A stretch of 34,669 nt of DNA from Chara braunii (lineage: Eukaryota; Streptophyta; Charophyceae; Charales; Characeae), in assembly GCA_003427395.1 (NCBI GenBank), contig BFEA01000317.1, positions 1,062,847-1,097,515 on the forward strand, written 5' to 3'. Position 1 is the first letter of the stretch; each line of letters starts with the position of its first letter. Both the position numbers and the translations under genes were made by a program. Positions 19,857-29,857 of the stretch are shown here, one piece after another. The notes beneath the pieces were generated by a model, which did no database searches, was not told the DNA's origin, and was given only the letters and a program-made list of their open reading frames with translations.

Positions 19857-19893
19857 TGACGTCAACCGCCTGCGTCCGCGCGCGCGGTTGACG
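19857..19893. promoter_or_regulatory. TGACGTCA palindrome with overlapping inverted repeat
   Basis: TGACGTCA (19857-19864) is a bZIP-type binding site. It overlaps a perfect 10-bp inverted repeat, CGTCAACCGC (19860-19869) with GCGGTTGACG (19884-19893). Such sites in LTRs often respond to stress; activity here is inference. Confidence 0.4.
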
Positions 19894-20564
19894 CCCCCGC
19901 AAGGGGAAGGGAGCTTAGATTTCGTCATCTTCTTCCGACGAACCCACCTTGAGAGAGAAGAGTTGCGTCGAGTGTTGTATGGAGTCGGTGTTGGTTCGGA
20001 TGACTGGGAGCGCGGGAGTTTGCCCGTGTTCATCGCTCACCTCCCATCATCTCATCTCGCTACCGACCTTCCCCATTGCAGATGACGACAGCGTCTACTG
20101 CGATGCGGATGTACGGCGCGCGCTGAGACAGACGGAGCGAGTGTGTTGGTGAGACCCGCCCGGGGCGTGTAATATAGGGGGGAGCGGGTTTGTCTTGATT
20201 GATCCCTTTGATTCCCCGACTCTAATATTGCCTTATACGGGTTTGACGGTGTTGCCCTGGTCGGCCGCTCACGCCGCGTGGCGGCCGCAGTTTGATTGTC
20301 GCTGGTGTCGCCAGGGGGACTCGTGTTCTTGGCGACGCTTGGTCCTGGGTTACGAGGGAGCGACACGTTTCCCCGAGCTCTCCTGTAATGCGGGGGCGCT
20401 GCCCGCGTAATTTCAAATTTGGATGCCGGCGAGTCCTCCCGCCGCTTCACCCTCTCGGAAACTTCCGCGCGGACTTTGCGAGTCCGACGCCGAGACTTGA
20501 AGGCCTCGAACCAACCACTTCTACAGCAAAAACCCGACGGTCTGGTCACTTCACGAGGCCGATG

Positions 20565-20903
20565 ACGAGGCCTGAAGGCTTCGAACCCACTACCTATCCC
20601 TCAAACCCATGACGGTCGGAATTTCTGTCTTCCGTCGCCATGGCCCTCTCCCCTTGATGCCCTTTCCCGTCCCGATGCACGACGGTAGTTCGTTTTTGCG
20701 GAAACCCTTCTGATTTTATCGCTCTGAAGTGATCCGACCCCCACGGGACTTCGCGACGACAGTTCGACTCGGGGGTAACCCCGAAACGAGAGCCTCCCGT
20801 TCCGTCCGGGAGACTCAACCCCTAAGGCCAAAAATCCTCGGCCACGCCCCTCCTAGAACTCTGATCGGCGACCTAGTACGGAAAGCCGCGAGGGGGCGTG
20901 AGG
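20565..20903 (+). repeat. 3' LTR (segment shared with the 5' copy)
   Basis: It is about 97% identical to 9903-10247 by eye. Similarity ends at GTGAGG; the 5' copy then goes into the primer-binding site while this one goes into unrelated sequence. The next bases, GCGTATCACA, loosely resemble GGTATCAGAG, so the exact end is uncertain by about 10 bp. Confidence 0.85.
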
Positions 20904-21311
20904 TTGCGTATCACATGCCGGCCGGTGCTGGGGCATAGCCCTGTAACCTGTTTGCCGGACCGCAAGGCCTGGTAGAGAGATCTGGGGAAAGGTCAAGGGT
21001 GGAAGGCATTCCAGTGGCCAGCCGGGGGTTGTGGCTAGGATAACGATGGTCGGAGCTGGGATGGGTTGCGCTGCCCTTAACTTAGCATGTTGGGGGTGTG
21101 AGGCCTAGTAGAATCCTGGCTTCGAAAACATGACAGTCATGGTAGGTGTTGATTTGGTCTATTGAATGGTCACTCAGAATGCTGGTATTTGGTAGGTTTT
21201 CTTGATGTGAGGCTAGAAGTGGTTCATGAATTTTCCTGACTTTTCCTGATTGTTCTCAGCTGAATCCGGGTAATGGCCCCGGTATATCAATCTGTTCATT
21301 GGAATTCAGGA

Positions 21312-21365
21312 GGGATGCTGAGCCTAGTTCCCAGCACATGTTGCTCCCCACAAATAGATTGGAGC
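21312..21365 (-). repeat. Dispersed repeat, copy 2 (inverted partner at 1543-1596)
   Basis: It is the reverse complement of 1543-1596 at about 89% identity, with an adjacent A-run that matches the T-run beside copy 1. Confidence 0.75.
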
Positions 21366-23703
21366 AAATTTTCCAAGAAAAAAAAAGATTTAGAAATAAT
21401 GGCGGACGCAGCATGTTTCGAAACGCTAAAGACAAAAAGAACTTGCGCCAGCAAAGAAACCGGGCGCGAACTTGAAATGAGCGATTTCGGTCCAAAAGTA
21501 TCCGTTGGGCTTTTTTTTTTTTTTTTTTTTTTCCCCTCTGACACCACGGCCAACTCCTGTAAATATGACACCCGGTCTGACACTACGACAGTCGGTACTT
21601 CAGTTGCCTTTCCGAACTCGGCATGGTTTTCATTGCCGACGGGTGTTTTTTTTGCCCATTCGATACTCAAAGGTGACATGAAAGTACTTACCCTGAAGAT
21701 TTATTTTCTGTTCCCCCCTTGCAGTATCACTTTTTTTTCCGAGGGGTTGAGGAACATAGCACGAAGTAGGCCTTCGCCGATGAGGTGTTATCTAGGGGAA
21801 TGCTTACTGGCGGTTCCTCCAGGCAGTCCCGTTCTTGAGGAGGAGACATTTCCCTCGATTTGATTTCTGGAGCCTCTCTGCCCACAAGACATGGTGTGCC
21901 TGTCGTCTGCTTCCCGTTTGGTGTGAACTGGTTGTCTGTTCACTGCAAACAGTCTGTGCAGACTGTCTGATTTGTCTGATGTTTGCTGTTATTCTTTGCA
22001 TTCTGTAAGCTGCTTTCTGTTGCATCACGAGGAGGCACCAGAGTTCAGTCATGGGGGGTGGTTCCCTCTCTTCCCCGCCATTACGTTATGATGTGTGTCA
22101 TCTGTTCGCTCAATGGCATAACTGCAGAAGGAGTCTAGGACAGAAGTTAGGGGTATTCTGAGAGGACCGTCAGGTCTGAGAGAGAGCGTGTGAGACAGAC
22201 CATATAAGTGTTGCCAGCAGCCATAGCGGCCAGAGCTTGAAGAAGACACTCTTGTACATAATGGTTGACTTGCAGAGACCATTGCGGCACCAGCCATTTA
22301 GCTCCAGTAGGCCATGCCCCAAAAGTCACAGCATGAGCATGGCTTCATTGGAGAAAAATGGCTGGGAAAAGTGCTGGTGGTTTAACATGGACCCTGCCTT
22401 TAGGGCCAAAGGTTAAACCCCCAAGCATTGAAAAGGGCATTTGGGGATCATACAAGCCACGACATTAGGAAACCACCAGTACTTCCTCAAGTTGTGCCTG
22501 TAAACAAGCCGCGGCTTTAGGAAACGTACAGGCCAGTACAGAATCGCCCAAATTCATCCGACTAGAAACTTTCTACTCTATTTCTTTCCGTGGCTGATAG
22601 CTGGGCCAAGTACTGGTGAGGGGTCGGATCTCAAATACAAATGAACTGAAGTGGATGCCACACCTTTGCAACTTGTAGTCAAGGACGTTGCTGTCTTGAA
22701 ATCTGAAGTTGCCTCTAAGACGTCACAACAAGAAAGAGCCATTTGCTAGAGCCATTGCCACTTCTTCCACCAGACAGAATGGAAGGTCATGATGGCTGCA
22801 ACAGGATACGGCTATAAAACCATGCATTCTGAGGAGAGAGGAAAGACATGTCAGCCTCCAAGATCTTTGGGCAGCCGCGGCGGCAGCTGAGTCTCCGAGG
22901 TGGAATTCAAAAGGCTATGCAACCTCAGCTGTAATTTAGGGGGCGTGGGTGACCTTTACTGGAAATTGTAATAACTTGCTGGTGGAAGAAAAACTTGAAC
23001 AAGTATCCCACCTCACTCCTGAGCCGATTGATTGTCAGCCCTGCAGATAGATAATCTCATACCACCAGTACGCTTCCCGGCCGTGTTTTCAAACAAGTAT
23101 GCTGCCACAGCTTTCAGGGCTCGGACTCCGGAGCAAAATGGCTGGCATCACCACCCAAAAGGAGGCCCAGCCCGATTCGTTTTTTTTTTGGCGCGCAGAG
23201 CATATCCAGCCCCGGAGCAAAGTGCCTCAGAGGTACTGGTGGTTCAACAGGTCAGAAGCAATTTAGCATGTGAGCTCATGCCCTCAAATAGGACGCATGG
23301 TCGTTGTTATAGCTTTATCAGGCTTGAAGGTTGCCCTAAATATGGCCATAACCATCAGACGCATTCATGCCTTCTATTCGGGGAAGCCGAATGTGGCATT
23401 CTTGCCCCTTGACAAAAAAAAAAAGTGGAAAACAGTAACACTGGTGGGGGTGTTTTCTTTTTTTTTTTAAATAAATAAATAATATTTAAAAAAAAGAAAA
23501 GGAAAAGGGCACTTTAGACCAAAAAAAGAGTTTTAAAAATGTTGCCCTATGTACCGGTACAAAAAGCATGCCTTCTATTTGGGGAAAGGGAATCAGGCAA
23601 CCTTGCCCTCCCCGAACTGAAGAATTGATGCCCTTGAGGGATAAAACAAAAGAAATCAGAATTCCCACACAGCTCCACATTCCCAAAGCCGGACCATTCC
23701 CAG

Positions 23704-23795
23704 GGTGTCCTATGTTGGGCTAGCGGGCCCACTGGTGCGACATGAGTGCGGTGTCCTATGTTGGGTTAGCGGGCCCACTGGTGCGACGTTCGCAC
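23704..23795. repeat. 46-bp tandem duplication
   Basis: Two units begin at 23704 and 23750 with GGTGTCCTATGTTGGG and share GCGGGCCCACTGGTGCGAC. The first unit is nearly unchanged in the second, so the duplication is recent. Confidence 0.85.
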
Positions 23796-24580
23796 TCACG
23801 AAAGACTTCGGACGACCAGGCTCCTGCTTTCCCTACAGCCGACATGGCAGTAATGCATCCTACGCGAACTGTTTCCAATTGGTTTATTTATAACTACAGT
23901 TACTACCCTATATTCTTCCCTCAAATTCCTTTTGCCTTTCACTACATATCTACCACCACTCCTAAGGCTATGGGCCTCGTTAGACACTCCTCGGGATTCC
24001 TCGGGGCCCGAGGAAACTTTCTTTTCATCGCCCGAGGAAATTCCCACCGTCGTTGTACTCATCCTCGGAATGGTTCCCCGAGGACGATTCCTCGGGGGCT
24101 CCCACCGCCAGTTTCATATATCGACAAGGGGACGTGGGGGTCCAGCGAGCTGTGTCCGTGCCGACGTCGTTGGTCCAGTTCGGGTGGGCATCGCAAAATC
24201 GAAAGTCAGCGGCCTTCAAAAAAATGAGGGCATTGGAAAAGGCGTGCAGTCCCAGATTCGAATTTCGAAATTCGAATTTGGGCATGCGAGTAATGGCGCA
24301 CCGTGGGCGTCCCTAAGTGGACCCTCACAGCTGACGGCAGCAACATTCCTCGGCGGAAGCGTTTGGGTACGGGGTGGCGGCTGCGTGATGGAGGGCACGG
24401 CGAACGTACATGTAGACATCCGAAGCAGCAGACACACCGTCACACGATCGCCATCGTTGTCGTCTTCGCAGGTGCACCTTCGTCATCGACGTCTACGTCG
24501 TGTACTCCGGTTGTCACTCACGCCATCGTTGTACTGTGCCCCGGCGCTGGTGGAGTGTTGTGTAGTTCACGACGTCCATC

Positions 24581-25345
24581 ATGTCGACAGAAGCAGTATC
24601 AGTGATGGACATGAACGGGGAGCCGGGCCGTGACATACTGAGCATGACGGAGAGGACAGCAGTGGCAGCGACCGTGAACGTCATCCTTTTCCGGTGTCGG
24701 ATGGAGAGGAGCGAGGGGAGGATGAGAGCGGTGGTTCGAGCACGGCGGAAGAAGACGCCGCAGTCCATGAATGTGGAGGGCTTCAACAGTACTGCCATTT
24801 GCGACGCCATGCTGCAGGTGTGCTACGCCATGGGGTGCAGAGCTTTTCCCAGAGCGACGCCCAGGTGGTGGATGAAGCGACAAACAGGGGGGGCGTGGGA
24901 GCAATGAGACGACGCGACGGCCGACTACTTCAGGGAGAAGCTGCGCATGTCGCCACGTGTGTTCCGAGAGATCGCGGAAGCTCTGTCTCCATTCCTACAG
25001 TGACGTGTCACTTTCTATAGAGAGCCTTTACAGCCTGACCACATTGTCGCGTACGCTTTGCACACGTGGGCGTCAGGGGAGACGTACGAGAGCGGGACAT
25101 GCAGCTTCAGCATTGGCAGATCATCTGGGTTGGTGGTTGTGCGGGACGTAACTGCGGCGTTGCTGAGTGCGTACCCCGACAAGATATCGTGGCCGACGAG
25201 GTTGCAGAAGGTGGTCGTCTTGCGCACTTTCGCTGACAAGGGTTTCCCGAACTGCCATGGGTGCACACGTGGAAGACAACTAAAACGACGAGCAAGAGGA
25301 CGACCGGCACCAGCTGTGGCAGCCTTCAAAAGATGTCGGCCATGA
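24581..25345 (+). pseudogene. PIF/Harbinger transposase remnant
   Basis: One frame runs 24581-25345 with TGA stops at 24905-24907 and 25001-25003. The second half reads YFREKLRMSPRVFREIAEAL, then VTFYREPLQPDHIVAYALHT, WASGETYESGT and ADKGFPNCHGC. These fit the helix-turn-helix region and the approach to the first catalytic Asp of Harbinger (DDE_Tnp_4) transposases. Right after FPNCHGC the similarity ends, and basic sequence leads to a stop. The catalytic acidic residues are therefore missing, presumably by internal deletion. The family would cut and paste the element at 3-bp targets. The N-terminal part (24581-24904) is not recognisable. Confidence 0.75.
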
Positions 25346-25764
25346 AAGGCACGTGGACGGCGGCAGCAGCTAGAAGACAACAGTGGGCGTCCAGGAAACG
25401 GCGAGGAACAGTGGTGCCAACGGCCGATCGGAGATAACGACAAACGAAGGGTAACGTATTCCGTTGCGGAAGACACTGCGCAATCGGGAGAGCGGGGGCC
25501 GGCTGAAATATTCGAATCTGTCGACCGTTGGGCGCCTTCCCGCTCCGGGCCAAGGGCACCGGTGCAAGACAGCCCCTTCTAGACGTCGTGGAGGCCGGCA
25601 GGCCGGCAACGGTGACCATTGGCGGAAAATTCCATGACGCCGAACGTTGCCGACCGAAGATGTCCGTCGACAGGCCGCCAGGAACAGCAATGGACCAGCT
25701 GAGTTCGAAAATTGTCGTTGAGAGATCTGCCGTCGACCCCCCGATTCTTCGGGATGCTCGACCT

Positions 25765-25790
25765 CCGAGGGACCTCAGGAGGTCCCTTGG
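25765..25790. repeat. Subterminal palindrome of element A
   Basis: CCGAGGGACCTC and GAGGTCCCTTGG flank a 2-nt centre. It is the counterpart of the longer palindrome at 26226-26271 in element B. Confidence 0.7.
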
Positions 25791-25970
25791 GGAAAGCGTC
25801 GAAATGGCTGTAGCCCGAGGAATTCCCAAGGAATCCCCGAGGAAATGTTTTCACATTTTTTTTTCAATTTCTTCCCTGAGGATAATTGGAACGATGAATT
25901 CCTCTGGGGATTTACGCGCCCGAGGAGTGTCTACCGGGCCCCTATATAGAGGGGACACCTGCAAGCATAG

Positions 25971-26414
25971 GGGCCTTGTTAGACACTCCTTACGAGTTCC
26001 TTGAGCCACAAGGAATTTTCCTTGCGGCTCGTAAGGGAATTTGGGCTCTTCGTTCCACCTGTCCTTGCAGAAGTCGCCCGACGACATTTCCTAAGACTGA
26101 TGTCAGAAAAAAAAAAAAAAACAGTTGTGCGTCAGGCCTTCAGCCAATAGGATGCCGACACGATCCAGATTCTCAGCTGTAACGTCTATCTACCCGTGTG
26201 CCCTCTCCTCTCCGTGAAACGCGGATTCCTTGTGCCCAAGGGACCTCGTGAGGTCCCTTGGGCACAAGGAAGAAATGGCTGGGGCCACAAGGATGCCACA
26301 AGGAATTTTCCTTGTGGCATTTTCACATTTCTTTTTGAATTTCGTCCCCAAGGACAGGTGGAATGAGCACGTCCTTGTGGATTTCACGTCCCCAAGGAGT
26401 GTCTAACGAGGCCC
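25971..26414. mobile_element. Harbinger-type MITE, element B
   Basis: It is 444 bp with ends GGGCCTTGTTAGACACTCC and GGAGTGTCTAACGAGGCCC and a TAG duplication on both sides (25968-25970 and 26415-26417). No coding capacity. Its right 200 bp align with the right end of element A: ATGGCTG, TTTTCACATTT and AAGGAGTGTCT occur in register. The subterminal words are CCAAGGA or ACAAGGA where A has CCGAGGA. Movement would depend on a transposase supplied by a relative of A. Confidence 0.9.
26226..26271. repeat. Perfect 46-bp palindrome in element B
   Basis: Two arms of 22 bp (26226-26247 and 26250-26271) are exact reverse complements around GT. The core AAGGGACCTC / GAGGTCCCTT is shared with element A. 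Confidence 0.92.
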
Positions 26415-26417
26415 TAG

Positions 26418-28814
26418 ATCCCTCACAAGCTTAGAGGGATTCATGTTGTCCCCTGCCCTAACGGCAGTAGTCAGGGATGGGATGGGGCCGTCAGTCGGGG
26501 CCGGCTAATGCAAAAGAAGCATTTTGCTCCCTTTTTGTAGTCCCCCACCCCCCGTCCAATAGCAGCAGTAACTAAAGCCAACACTCTCCCATACAACCCA
26601 CCCACACTCACACCCGTGTTGGCCAAAGGTCAGAGACAACAAGGTCAGAAGCATCCAGCGGACTATTACAGATGGTTGGCACAAAGTGCATGGTTGGCAC
26701 AAAGTGCATCGCAGGCGATGACGTGGCTCGAACCGACAACGTCCTGTATGCCACTTGCTGTGACTTGCATGCCTAAACCAACGGAGAGGAGCTGGATCGT
26801 TTTTTTTGTTGAGCCTGCGGACGCTCCTTTCCACGGAAAAAAAGGACGGAAAGTCCCTGCTCAGCAGTCGCCCGCGTCCTGCGGCTGGTGTGCGGCTCAG
26901 GCACCGCACTAGCCAGGCGGATGTCAACGCGGTTCCCATTCCCCGACCACCCGGCCCCACCGCGCGCATTGTGAGGCCGGTAAGATCCCATGGAAGGCGG
27001 CAATTGACAGTCAGCCGTCAACATCTGGGATGGCTATTTGTCATGCCCTGCTGCTCCATGCCGTGGGCGGTGGCCGTCGGTGCCCGTCCCTGTTGACACG
27101 ATGCTGACTGTAGGGCTTTTCCCGACGGAATCTGGCCTGCATTTTTCCAACACATGCATTCGTGAACGTCCCCACATCCGCCAGTGGCATAAATGCCCGT
27201 CTTTTTTCTTTTTTTTTTCCCTTCCCAATTTCACCTCAAACACTGCCTACCTACCACTACTCCTAATATAGTTCTACGGGGAACCCGTAGCAGCCAGAAC
27301 CGTGTTCATAAGGGAACATGCGGGGGCTGCTCCCAACCTGCAGGTAGCGATACCGGCCAGAGGGCAGCCGGTAGCATCAGGGACCATGCCAACAGGACCA
27401 ATCCCTGAGCCTCCCCTCAGGTCCCTTCCCCTACGAACATCTGTAGGTGGCGGGCGCCAAGCATAAATGCCGTTTTGGGGAAACTGGCGGCCGGGAGCAG
27501 TGAGAAAGGAAAGTAAAAGACGGAATAATTTGTTGAAAAGAAAAAAAGGAAAAGAAAAGAAAAGATAAAAAAAGAAAGACCCAGCGAGTACTCGAATAGG
27601 GACTTTCCTTCACTTCTCTGACCGCTTTTAAACCAGCCTCGAGTTTCCTCAACGCCTGACTCTGGACGTGTTTGTTGAGATATGCAGAAATCGCGTCGAC
27701 TAACCGTCCATCGCCACAAACACGTCAACAATCACGCGTTAAGGAAAAAGGAAACTTAACGCTTCTAGTGGGACTTGGCCCCCGGATGCATGCGGCTTCA
27801 ATCAGCTCCACAGAGTAGTCAAAAAGTCTCTGGTGTGTTTATGCCCTGAATGCTGCACACACACACCGTTGATAAGCGGACAGGAGCTCCAATCCCCATG
27901 TTCTTTTCCAACGAATTCTTCTGAGATAGAGCCCATGACCCGTCCGGCAGGATGCACCAGTCTGGCTATCATGCCCTGAGTGGTGCGCCCACAGCACGAA
28001 TCCTGACGATCTTCTCCCAGCATTTCTTCGAGGACGCAAGCCATGCCGCGTCTGGCAGGATGTAGCAGTCTGCCGGTTCGCAACAAAACCATCCAGGGGC
28101 CTAAGGGCCTAACTCGGTTCGTAAGGCCCGGAAGTTGCATTCAGGGTTCAATCCCCATTGGCCTCACGTATGTGGCTGGGCGCTTGGTGTTGTACCAGCT
28201 AGAGGTAACCCGTTGGGCCCCAAGCCAGCGTTGGCAGGACCTTGGCTGATGTTGTTGGCTGCTATGCAGCGACAATATTGGCCATTAGACACCGCCATGT
28301 GGGGTTGGGAAGGGGGGTAGGGGGGGGTGCAGTGACTGGGCATTGCTCGGCGCTAGCACCGCCGATTTTCCCCCATCGGCAATGCCTGCCTGCCCACCCC
28401 TCGTCACTGTGATGAGGGACTGGTACAGCCTTGCTCTCGCACCACAGCTGTGGTGCCAACCTACCCGGTGGGCTGGGGAGAGATCCGGGTTGGTTGGTGT
28501 TCCCCCATACTATACATAGACTAGTGAGAGGATGAGATGCGTACTACCAAGAAAGATGAAATAGATGAGAGAAGAAATACCCCGGCGGCACACGGGAGGC
28601 CAAGATGCGTACTACGGAGAAAGATTAAATAGATGAGAGAAAAATGTAGCTTACCTTTAAAAAAGAAAAAACAACACCCTGGCTAGCCCCCCCCCAAAAA
28701 AATCGATTTTTTAAAAATTGGGCCCAATCCAGACCTATCGGACCAAACACCAGACCCATGCCCAGACAACTGGACCATTTGGATTCCGGTCTAGACGTCC
28801 GGCCGGTTGCCATG
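26418..28814. other. Non-coding stretch of about 2.4 kb
   Basis: No supportable gene. It contains an exact 18-bp tandem duplication (26673-26708, TGGTTGGCACAAAGTGCA twice), an A-rich run (about 27536-27575) and a tRNA-like segment (28110-28156). A stretch at about 27240-27270 resembles the left flank of element A (CTACCACTACTCCTAATATAG against CTACCACCACTCCTAAGGCTAT). Confidence 0.5.
28110..28156 (+). other. Possible tRNA-derived (SINE-like) promoter boxes
   Basis: TAACTCGGTTCGTAAGGC (28110-28127) resembles a pol III A box and GGGTTCAATCCCC (28144-28156) fits a B box. Spacing of about 35 nt fits neither a normal tRNA nor a full T-stem. The body and tail of a SINE could not be defined. Confidence 0.25.
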
Positions 28815-29170
<356 letters not shown>

Positions 29171-29835
29171 CTATATTTTTTTTTGTCTACCAATATAGAC
29201 ATCTATGCACCTGTCTATCTATCCACAAATTTGTGTCTGCATGCCAGTGTGCGTCACAAACCTGCATGGTGCGCATCACCAACGCATCAAGAAATACAAA
29301 GCGACAATACCTGCGAACGTCAACACAACAATGCTCACAACCATGAGCAATGCAACACCGAAAAGCACAACGAAGACAACAGGGGTGGGCGAAAGCGCCC
29401 GCCTCGCAGTCGTGACCCTCATGCGAACCTTGAACGACGAAGACTACAAGAGGACAACATCGACAACAACAACACGCGCATGAAAACCGTCACTGCTCAG
29501 GAAGCGGCTCAGACTTCCATGCCATGCCTTCATGGTCTTTAATGACAACCGTGGGATGATTCGTCACACAGGCAGTGCATGGCCCTGTTCCCATCAAGCA
29601 GGGGGGACAGACCTGCCTCCCACGACCTCCCCAGCCACTCAAAATAGCCGAACCAAACCCACCATATTGGTCTGTGGGGTCCGGGAAGTTGCCTCGCGGC
29701 TTCCGAAACTGTTTGTCGTTGTCCTATGGGTCCCCTCCCTAAATTAATTTTACAAGGGGCTACATTGCCCTTCCCTAAGATTAGCTCATTACTACTGAAA
29801 GGACGAACCACCAGGTCAAAGAAAATAAGAGAGAA
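29171..29835. other. Non-coding stretch
   Basis: AC-rich sequence (about 29280-29480) without a recognisable gene. The frame open here continues from the microsatellite and has no domain. Confidence 0.5.
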
Positions 29836-29857
29836 TTTGGACCATTTCTCGATTTAT
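29836..29857 (-). ncRNA. U6 snRNA-like copy 2, 3' end (split by element C)
   Basis: The minus strand reads ATAAATCGAGAAATGGTCC, the conserved 3' end of U6 snRNA, running up to the TAT at the border of element C. The rest of this copy lies beyond the transposon at 33794-33846. A T-run terminator is absent. Confidence 0.8.

Larger units (their letters stand above)
18545..20564 (+). other. 3' non-coding region, probable upstream part of the 3' LTR
   Basis: No credible ORF. It contains a TATA box (19193), a CT run, a CRE-like palindrome (19857) and GC-rich stretches, as expected of a promoter-bearing LTR. A segment at about 20493-20518 resembles the start of the visible LTR (20568-20593). One N lies at 19460. 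Confidence 0.5.
9903..20903 (+). mobile_element. Ty3/gypsy-class LTR retrotransposon with PHD finger and extra ORF
   Basis: Direct repeats of about 340 bp bound it at 9903-10247 and 20565-20903. A plant-type primer-binding site at 10249 follows the first. Inside, gag, protease, RT, RNase H and integrase stand in Ty3/gypsy order. No chromodomain follows the integrase, so it is not a typical chromovirus. The repeats differ at about 10 positions plus one 6-bp indel, so insertion is fairly recent, yet pol carries at least two stops and a frame change. The true LTR may be longer than the visible repeat. No flanking target duplication was found, which fits a truncated 5' end. Confidence 0.9.
20904..23971. 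other. Non-coding stretch of about 3 kb
   Basis: I see no supportable gene. It holds the inverted dispersed repeat (21312), a T-run of about 22 (21511-21532), AT-rich sequence at about 23456-23510, and two loosely similar segments around CATGCCTTCTATT (about 23367 and 23568). A 46-bp tandem duplication is listed separately. Similar AAGCCRCGRCWTTAGGAAAC words occur at about 22457 and 22506. Confidence 0.5.
23972..25942 (+). mobile_element. PIF/Harbinger-type DNA transposon, element A
   Basis: Terminal inverted repeats are GGGCCTCGTTAGACACTCC at the left and the imperfect inverse GGAGTGTCTACCGGGCCCC at the right. A 3-bp duplication, TAT, flanks both sides (23969-23971 and 25943-25945). Subterminal regions carry many CCGAGGA/TCCTCGG words in both orientations, likely transposase-binding sites. 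The interior holds a broken transposase that lacks most of its catalytic domain, so the element is non-autonomous. It shares its right end with B and C. Confidence 0.88.

Noticed and set aside
27271-27439. Small TIR element (GTTCTACGGGG ... CCCCTACGAAC)
   Set aside because: The ends pair imperfectly and no duplication was found; too weak to call.
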